Shown here piece by piece: positions 13,849 to 18,998 of a stretch of DNA of 18,998 bases. A program made the translations under genes and the position numbers. Under the pieces are notes generated by a model. It did no database searches and was not told where the DNA came from. It saw only the letters and a list, made by a program, of their open reading frames with translations. The stretch's first letter is position 1. The number at the start of each line of letters is the position of its first letter. This stretch comes from Candidatus Methanophagaceae archaeon (GTDB lineage Archaea > Halobacteriota > Syntropharchaeia > Alkanophagales > Methanospirareceae), in NCBI GenBank assembly GCA_013374505.1, contig QENJ01000005.1:1-18998 (forward strand), read 5' to 3'.

Positions 13849-14472
13849 ATGAAAATGCTAGGTGATGAACACATTGGAGCTATTCTCGAATTCCTTGTCA
13901 AGAATGGCCCGTCCAGCAAGTATGCCATAGCCAAGGCTACTGCCATCTCATATCCCACGGTTCTGAGGAAGATACCGGGTATGGTGGCAGCACATGCAAT
14001 CCATAAAATAGGCGAGGGCAAACGAGGTGCGGAAATCTATGTCGCTACACCGAAAGGAACGCTCATCACGTACTTCGGGGGGCACGTACGCACTTCAGAG
14101 CTCTTTATGGCTCTGCCCGCTATTATGAAGCATGTCCGGATCTCTTTAGAGGAGTTACCCGCGGTCAAGAATCCTTTTGGGTTCGTTGTGGATGAGTTAC
14201 CCTTCAAACTATCGCAATTAGAGGATTTGAAGGTAGAGGAAGCAGTCAGCATTCTGGGTGTGATTCTTATCTGGCGACATGATGAATGGTATCATGAGAT
14301 CGGGAAGGAACAAATGAAGAACTTATTATTATGGGAAGAGGACTATCGTATTTTGCGGTTCCTGGTTGCAGGCTCTATCAACACGCTCACAAAATTGAGT
14401 GAACAGGCGATGCAATTGAACAAATCATCTGCTAAATTTCTAGCGGAAATAGATGAACTCGCGGGACGTTAA
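13849..14472 (+). CDS. Winged helix-turn-helix protein, probable transcription regulator
   Basis: This 207-residue protein starts MKMLGDEHIG; a second ATG at 13855 is equally possible. Residues about 6-75 form a winged helix: LEFLVKNGPSSKYAIAKATA, then ISYPTVLRKIPGMVAAH as turn and recognition helix, and KRGAEIYVATPKGTLITYF as the wing. The rest (80-207) is helical, without a ligand motif I recognise. Proteins of this shape are common archaeal regulators of adjacent genes. It is transcribed away from mqnE with a shared 89-base promoter gap, so control of the mqnEAC operon or of itself is a fair guess. The 3' end is convergent with the FAH-family gene, with 165 bases between them. Confidence 0.75.
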   Translation: MKMLGDEHIGAILEFLVKNGPSSKYAIAKATAISYPTVLRKIPGMVAAHAIHKIGEGKRGAEIYVATPKGTLITYFGGHVRTSELFMALPAIMKHVRISLEELPAVKNPFGFVVDELPFKLSQLEDLKVEEAVSILGVILIWRHDEWYHEIGKEQMKNLLLWEEDYRILRFLVAGSINTLTKLSEQAMQLNKSSAKFLAEIDELAGR

Positions 14473-14637
14473 ACCCGTCTCAGCCATTCCACTTCTGATT
14501 ACAATACGAAGCAGCCGCTCTGCTGTTTGCCGCTCATCGTGTTCATTTTCACTCCTTAAGAGGATACACACCTTGCAAACTGTCTATTCTTGGCAGCACC
14601 TCTTCGCTAAACCTGTATCTACAACAATCCTTTTACC

Positions 14638-15261
14638 TTATCCCACATAATTCCGCAATGTCCCAATACCCTCTATCCGTATTTCTATCGTATCGCCTCT
14701 ATCCATAGCACCAATTCCACCTGGCGTGCCCGTTGCAATAATATCTCCCGGCATCAACGTCATAACGTGCGAGATGAACGAAACCAGCTCCTCCACGGTA
14801 AATACGAAATTAGCGGTATTTGAATCCTGCCTCAACTTGCCATTAAGAAAACTTTGTATCTTCAGATTATTCGGGTCAACATCTGCGACTACCTTTGGAC
14901 CTATCGGACAGAACGAGTCAAAGCTTTTTGCTCGTGTCCACTGCCCATCCCTCTTCTGTATATCCCGAGCTGTCACGTCATTCAAACAGGTAAAGCCGTC
15001 TACATGTGCCCTAACGTCTTCGGGCGCGAGGTCTTTGCACGTATCTTTTATGATAACTGCTAATTCCGCTTCATAATCCACCCGTGTCGCTTGAGGCGGA
15101 TAGCGAATACTCTCTTCGGGCCCGATCAACGCAGTAACGGGTTTCATAAATAAAATAGGCTCTGCGGGTAACGGCATCTCAAGCTCTTTTGCGTGGTCTC
15201 TGTAGTTAAGACCCACTAAGACTATCTTCGTTGGGCTGTGCGTTAAAAACGAAAGAGCCAT
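14638..15261 (-). CDS. Fumarylacetoacetate hydrolase (FAH) family protein
   Basis: This 207-residue single-domain FAH-fold protein has KIVLVGLNYRDHAKELEMPL, PILFMKPVTALIGPEE, YEAELAVII (the acidic metal-binding segment), GFTCLNDVTARDIQ, WTRAKSFDSFCPIGP, and TGTPGGIGAM near the end. Members split or decarboxylate acyl-pyruvates, oxaloacetate or similar 2-keto acids with Mg2+; the substrate cannot be told from sequence. The ATG at 15261 follows the ilvC stop by four bases, so the two are co-transcribed; a TTG at 15279 is a weaker alternative that would overlap ilvC. Co-transcription with ilvC hints at keto-acid handling but does not prove a branched-chain role. Confidence 0.88.
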   Translation of the reverse strand: MALSFLTHSPTKIVLVGLNYRDHAKELEMPLPAEPILFMKPVTALIGPEESIRYPPQATRVDYEAELAVIIKDTCKDLAPEDVRAHVDGFTCLNDVTARDIQKRDGQWTRAKSFDSFCPIGPKVVADVDPNNLKIQSFLNGKLRQDSNTANFVFTVEELVSFISHVMTLMPGDIIATGTPGGIGAMDRGDTIEIRIEGIGTLRNYVG

Positions 15262-15265
15262 TATT

Positions 15266-16264
15266 TCATTTTTGGGCAAACAATTTCCTTATCTCTTCGC
15301 CCACTATCTCAACCTGATGCTTGCCTATTTCTTCGCGACTCGCTTTTAAAAACGGAATACCTCTTTTGGACTCTGCCACCCAATCATTTGCGAATTCTCC
15401 GTTCTCCACTCGTGCCAGAGCTTCTTTCATCCTCTCTTTTACCTCAGGCCCGATTATCTTATGCCCCTCTGCCCACATGCCATACTCTGCGGTATTTGAG
15501 ATAACTTCTGCCATCCGCTTTATTCCGCCCTGCCATACCAAATCAACAATGAGCTTCATCTCGTGTACACACTCGAAATACGCCATCTCCGGTGGATAAC
15601 CTGCTTCTACTAAGACTTCAAAACCATTCTTCATTAATTCTACCAGACCGCCACATAACACGCACTGCTCGCCAAACAAATCCTCGTAAGTCTCCTGTTC
15701 AAACGTGCATTCCAGGATACCCGCTTTTGTCCAGTGCATTGCCTTTGTCATTGCCAACGCCAGTTCTCGTGCATTTCCAGATGGATTCTGTTTTACCGCA
15801 ACGAGGCCCGGTACGCCAAAGCCTTCTAAATACGCTTTCCGTTCCTCGGTTCCCGGCGCTTTTGGCGCTACCATTATAACGTCCACCTCTTCGGGCGGCA
15901 CGATTCTCTTATAGCAGATGTTAAAGCCGTGCGAGAAACAAAGTGCTTTCCCGGCTTTCATATGCTGCTGTATCTGCTGTTCGTAAACCGCAGGCTGAAC
16001 CTCGTCCGGAAGCAAAACATGAACTATATCGCCCTTTTCTGCGGCTTCATCTACCGGCAGAACCACAAAACCGTCTTTCTTTGCCTTGTCCCAACTCGGA
16101 TTGTTTCGACCGCCCAATATCTCCGTCTCGCCTATGACTACGTTAACTCCTGAGTCCCTCAAGCAGTTTGCTTGTGCATCGCCCTGTGCTCCGTATCCGA
16201 TTACTGCTACGGTCTTACCTTTTAAAATGCTATCATCTACATCCTTATCATGTAATATTTCCAT
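15266..16264 (-). CDS. ilvC: Ketol-acid reductoisomerase
   Basis: This 332-residue class I enzyme converts 2-acetolactate or acetohydroxybutyrate to the dihydroxy acid with NAD(P)H, the second common step of valine, leucine and isoleucine synthesis. The Rossmann loop is VIGYGAQGDAQANCLRDSG (about 21-39). The C-terminal knotted domain carries the Mg2+ ligands in FEQETYEDLFGEQCVLCGG and YFECVHEMKLIVDL. PKAPG and SHGFNI are also typical. The ATG at 16264 is chosen because GAGGATGAT precedes it as ribosome binding site; a TTG at 16297 is possible but unlikely. It has its own TATA box (16306-16315), although it lies only 127 bases after ilvN on the same strand, and it is followed closely by the FAH-family gene. 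Confidence 0.95.
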   Translation of the reverse strand: MEILHDKDVDDSILKGKTVAVIGYGAQGDAQANCLRDSGVNVVIGETEILGGRNNPSWDKAKKDGFVVLPVDEAAEKGDIVHVLLPDEVQPAVYEQQIQQHMKAGKALCFSHGFNICYKRIVPPEEVDVIMVAPKAPGTEERKAYLEGFGVPGLVAVKQNPSGNARELALAMTKAMHWTKAGILECTFEQETYEDLFGEQCVLCGGLVELMKNGFEVLVEAGYPPEMAYFECVHEMKLIVDLVWQGGIKRMAEVISNTAEYGMWAEGHKIIGPEVKERMKEALARVENGEFANDWVAESKRGIPFLKASREEIGKHQVEIVGEEIRKLFAQK

Positions 16265-16305
16265 GGTATCATCCTCTATGTTATTTATGTAAACCAAATT
16301 TTAAG

Positions 16306-16315
16306 CGTATATAAA
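16306..16315 (-). promoter_or_regulatory. TATA box for ilvC
   Basis: On the reverse strand the bases read ATTTATATAC, about 45 bases before the ilvC ATG. Transcription would start near 16285, leaving a leader of about 20 bases that contains the GAGGATGAT ribosome binding site. It suggests that ilvC and the FAH-family gene can be expressed separately from ilvBN. Confidence 0.45.
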
Positions 16316-16391
16316 TGTTGCGTTCTGTTTTCAAAGACGGCATTTCCTGCTAATCTTCTGCGTGCGTATCCCGCCCGGCTATTTCAGGCCT

Positions 16392-16871
16392 TCAATCACG
16401 ACCTATTGCAGTAAGCCCGGTCCGAAACAACTGTTTCACACCAAAATGCTGCATCAAATCCACAAAACGGTCTATCTTCCGGGGCTCTTCCGTAAGCTCG
16501 ATTATCACCGAATCCAGTGTAGCATCCATTATTTTCGCACCATACGATTCCGCAAGCAGCATCACTTCCAGACGCATTCCCGAATCTTTTGTGTGTACTT
16601 TTAGCAGACACAAATCGCGTATTATCGCCTCATCCGCCCTCAAATCCACTACTTTTACCACTTCTATCAGATTACTTATCTGCTTCCGCACCTTCTCCAA
16701 TTCGCTCTCCGTGCCTTTTATCGCCACCGTCATCCTTGATAACCCTTCCTTCTCGCACGGTGAAACCGTAAGAGACGTGATATTAATTCCCCGCATCGTG
16801 AACATACCCGACATCCGCGTTAGCACTCCCGGATGGTCCTCTACCAATAGCGAAATTATACGTGTTTGCAT
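16392..16871 (-). CDS. ilvN: Acetolactate synthase small (regulatory) subunit
   Basis: This 159-residue protein has an N-terminal ACT domain (RIISLLVEDHPGVLTRMSGM, then RGINITSLTVSPCEKEGLSR, residues 4-75) and a C-terminal ALS small-subunit domain (SYGAKIMDATLDSVIIELTE). It binds the catalytic subunit, raises its activity and, in the family, gives valine feedback control. Length is normal (about 160). The ATG at 16871 overlaps the end of ilvB by 16 bases, so the two subunits are translationally coupled. The symbol ilvH would be equally acceptable. Confidence 0.94.
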   Translation of the reverse strand: MQTRIISLLVEDHPGVLTRMSGMFTMRGINITSLTVSPCEKEGLSRMTVAIKGTESELEKVRKQISNLIEVVKVVDLRADEAIIRDLCLLKVHTKDSGMRLEVMLLAESYGAKIMDATLDSVIIELTEEPRKIDRFVDLMQHFGVKQLFRTGLTAIGRD

Positions 16872-18574
16872 CTTTCCGTTCCTATCATACCTATTATACC
16901 ACCACCCGGCGGAATCATCGGTAATATCTTATCATCACTGCCTACTATCATATCAATCACTGCCGGCTTTCCCGACTCAAATGCGCTGTTCAAAACGTCT
17001 TTCAAATCTTCCGGCTTCTCCACACGCTCGCCATAGCATCCAAACGCTTCTGCCAGCTTAACGAAGTCCGGTGTTGCACCCAAACCAGTATGCGAATATT
17101 TCTTATCGTAGAACAGCTCCTGCCACTGTCTTACCATGCCCAGGTACCGGTTATCGAGGATACAAACCACAACTGGTATATCATTCTCCACACAGGTAGC
17201 CAGGTCCTGACAGGTCATCAAGAAACTGCCGTCACCCGCGATGTCCACCACTTTCCTATCCGGCACCGCAACCTTCGCACCTATAGCGGCTGGAAATCCG
17301 AATCCCATCGTGCCCAGCCCGCCGGAGGAAATAAACGTACGTGGCTCCTTCGTCATGTAATAATGCGCGGCAAACATCTGACACTGCCCTACTTCTGTTG
17401 TAACGACAGCATCGCCATCCAGGATTAAACTGAGCTCTTTTATGAACATATCGGATAAAGAAGTGCCTGCTCGTCTCACGTCCTTTATGCAGTCTTCACA
17501 CGTCGAGTGCATCTCTTTTACACGCTGCAGCCAGACGCTCTTATCGCCCATTTTTTTCTGTTTCGCCAGCCACTTCAGGATGTCGGCAAGCGCAAGCTTC
17601 ACATCGCCTACTATTGGTATATCCACCGGGATGTTCTTGTTTATCTCTGCCGCATCTATATCCACATGTATCACAGTAGCATCCGGCGCGAACTGGTCCA
17701 GTTGCCATGCCGTCAATCTATCGCTGAACCGTGTCCCCAACGCAAGCAGTGCATCGCATTCGTTTATCGCTCTGTTCGCACAAAGATGCCCGTGCATACC
17801 AGCCATGCCTAAGCAGAGCGGATGATTCTCTGGTATGGCGCCTTTGCCCATAAGTGTCGTGACCACACAGGCACCAAGTAATTCCGCTAAACTACGTAAT
17901 TCTTCCGTGGCATCCGAGCTTATAATACCGCCACCGGCCAGTATAAGCGGTCGCTCCGCATTTGCTAACACTTCCGCCGTCTTCTTTGTCTGCACAATAT
18001 TCGGTTTGATATTCGGCTTATAGCCTGCAAAAGTCTCTTTAGTATGTAAATTCACTTTTGCTACGTCTGCTAAGACGTCTTTCGGTAAGTCAATCAAAAC
18101 AACTCCTTTACGTCCGGTACTGGCGATGTAGAATGCGTTGTGTATGACCTTAGGCAAATCTTCTGTCCGCTTCACCAAGAAATTATGTTTTGTAACAGGC
18201 ATGGTAATCGTGAAAGTGCTCGCCTCCTGGAATGCGTTTGTACCTATTGCAGAAGTTACCACCTGCCCAGTCAACGCTACTACCGGGGCAGAATCCATGT
18301 TTGCATTCGCCAGACCTGTAACGAGGTTCGTGGCGCCGGGACCCGAAGTGGCGATACAAACGCCCGTTCGTCCGGATACACGTGCATAACCGTCCGCTGC
18401 ATGCGCTGCACATTGTTCATGTCGCATCAATATATGTCTAATCGCGTCTTCCTTGTAGAGCGTATCATATAAATCTAATAAAACACCGCCTGGTATTCCA
18501 AAGGCTACTTCCACGCCCTCGTCTTTTAGCTCTTCTACTACGATCTCCGCACCGCTTAGCTTTACTCTTGCCAC
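16856..18574 (-). CDS. ilvB: Acetolactate synthase large (catalytic) subunit
   Basis: This 572-residue ThDP-dependent enzyme condenses two pyruvates, or pyruvate and 2-ketobutyrate, as the first step of branched-chain amino acid synthesis. The N-terminal pyrimidine-binding domain contains FGIPGGVLLDLYD and the catalytic Glu53 in RHEQCAAHAADGYAR, followed by SGPGATNLVTGLANA. The middle domain has PLILAGGGI. The C-terminal domain has GLGTMGFGFPAAIGAK and the ThDP motif beginning GDGSFLMTCQDLAT and ending at CILDN. The start is GTG at 18574, with AGGAG about 12 bases upstream; no ATG is near. Full length and motifs make acetolactate synthase far more likely than a related oxalyl-CoA or benzoylformate decarboxylase, and ilvN follows with overlap. 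Confidence 0.95.
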   Translation of the reverse strand: MARVKLSGAEIVVEELKDEGVEVAFGIPGGVLLDLYDTLYKEDAIRHILMRHEQCAAHAADGYARVSGRTGVCIATSGPGATNLVTGLANANMDSAPVVALTGQVVTSAIGTNAFQEASTFTITMPVTKHNFLVKRTEDLPKVIHNAFYIASTGRKGVVLIDLPKDVLADVAKVNLHTKETFAGYKPNIKPNIVQTKKTAEVLANAERPLILAGGGIISSDATEELRSLAELLGACVVTTLMGKGAIPENHPLCLGMAGMHGHLCANRAINECDALLALGTRFSDRLTAWQLDQFAPDATVIHVDIDAAEINKNIPVDIPIVGDVKLALADILKWLAKQKKMGDKSVWLQRVKEMHSTCEDCIKDVRRAGTSLSDMFIKELSLILDGDAVVTTEVGQCQMFAAHYYMTKEPRTFISSGGLGTMGFGFPAAIGAKVAVPDRKVVDIAGDGSFLMTCQDLATCVENDIPVVVCILDNRYLGMVRQWQELFYDKKYSHTGLGATPDFVKLAEAFGCYGERVEKPEDLKDVLNSAFESGKPAVIDMIVGSDDKILPMIPPGGGIIGMIGTERCKHV

Positions 18575-18621
18575 TTCTCTTTTTCTCCTTTACTGTACGC
18601 AGTTAATCACTCTATGGCTGG

Positions 18622-18634
18622 ATATAGTATAAAC
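18622..18634 (-). promoter_or_regulatory. TATA box for ilvBN
   Basis: On the reverse strand the bases read GTTTATACTATAT, about 54 bases before the ilvB GTG. Transcription would start near 18602, giving a leader of about 28 bases that includes the AGGAG ribosome binding site. I see no attenuator-like leader peptide or riboswitch in this short leader. Confidence 0.45.
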
Positions 18635-18998
18635 CCATTCCAAATAAATATGGTGTTTTGCGCGATGTGTAATTTATCCCATTGCAATAAATAGCGTTTG
18701 CGGCTGTATAAATAATTGGCAGGGTCTTGGATGGAATAGGCGGAACGTCCGTAAATATTGTGATTTTATCGGGTGCCAATCAAGTACAAACAAACTAAGA
18801 ATACGATTAAATGGTTTGGTGCGTTGAAAATGTGGCATAGCGATTACAGGGTTCATAGTGCTTTATTCAGAACTTAGCTCTTTCATCGCTCTTACTTGTA
18901 TAAGTGGTGCCAGAATCCAGCGGAACTCGTTCTAATCAAAATGGTGAATGTCTGAAACTATTATTAGTACTATTCCATAAAATTATTTGAAACATTTG
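18635..18998. other. Right-end stretch with no supported gene
   Basis: Upstream of the ilvB promoter, AT-rich sequence runs to the window edge. One forward frame is open from about 18648 to an amber stop near 18828 and goes on for some 30 more codons after it (WNRRNVRKYCDFIGCQSSTN among them). It has no start codon, and I cannot tie it to a family; a decayed transposase or other gene is possible. The reverse-strand frame over 18674-18856 has no promoter or ribosome binding site and is not supported. Confidence 0.3.

Noticed and set aside
14453..14650. Forward frame across the convergent gap after the winged-helix gene, and a reverse frame there (AERLLRIVIRSGMAETGL)
   Set aside because: The reverse reading is interrupted by an amber stop and has no start signals; the forward one is antisense to it. 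I see no supported gene in 14473-14637.
16589..18472. Several forward open frames of 60-130 codons opposite ilvN and ilvB
   Set aside because: They are shadows of strongly conserved genes on the other strand, without promoters or ribosome binding sites.
1..18998. CRISPR arrays, tRNA or rRNA genes and complete insertion sequences
   Set aside because: None seen: no regularly spaced repeats, tRNA consensus arms or intact transposase with terminal repeats.

Overview
The window looks like chromosome of an anaerobic archaeon with C1 (methanogenesis-type) metabolism. The clues are the 5' part of a formylmethanofuran dehydrogenase subunit B gene at the left edge, archaeal TATA boxes about 25 bases before many starts (often leaderless), an archaeal-type threonine synthase, and four genes of the futalosine route to menaquinone. 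Formylmethanofuran chemistry together with menaquinone points to an ANME-1 (Methanophagales)-like or Archaeoglobus-like organism. I favour ANME-1, but this is inference from gene content only.

Layout. 1-614 (-): fwdB, cut by the window edge. 719-1939 (+): thrC. 2115-3177 (+): a LolA-like lipoprotein gene broken by a frameshift at a G6 run. 3481-4290 (-): mqnD. 4604-6227 (+): an overlapping three-gene operon that ends with a HEPN-like protein, followed at once by radC (to 6896). 7103-9510 (+): an AT-rich, overlapping two-gene operon whose second protein carries a PD-(D/E)XK nuclease signature. 9528-10910: a patchwork of a HicB antitoxin remnant, a small Cys-cluster gene, a truncated MNT nucleotidyltransferase, a HEPN remnant, and two related imperfect palindromes that resemble integron attC sites. 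10907-13759 (-): mqnE-mqnA-mqnC as one overlapping operon. 13849-14472 (+): a winged-helix regulator divergent from mqnE. 14638-18574 (-): ilvB-ilvN, ilvC and a fumarylacetoacetate-hydrolase-family gene. The last 420 bases hold the ilvB promoter and no gene that I can support.

How it fits together. MqnA, MqnE, MqnC and MqnD convert chorismate to 1,4-dihydroxy-6-naphthoate, the menaquinone precursor; no mqnB-type nucleosidase is visible. mqnD is separated from mqnEAC by about 6.6 kb of accessory DNA (4.3-10.9 kb). That DNA contains two uncharacterised overlapping operons, toxin-antitoxin debris and the attC-like elements, one of which ends exactly at the mqnC stop codon. The simplest reading is an accessory, probably defence-related, island or cassette cluster lodged inside a former mqn locus. 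IlvB, IlvN and IlvC carry out the first two steps of branched-chain amino acid synthesis.

I see no rRNA or tRNA gene, CRISPR array, complete insertion sequence or integrase.
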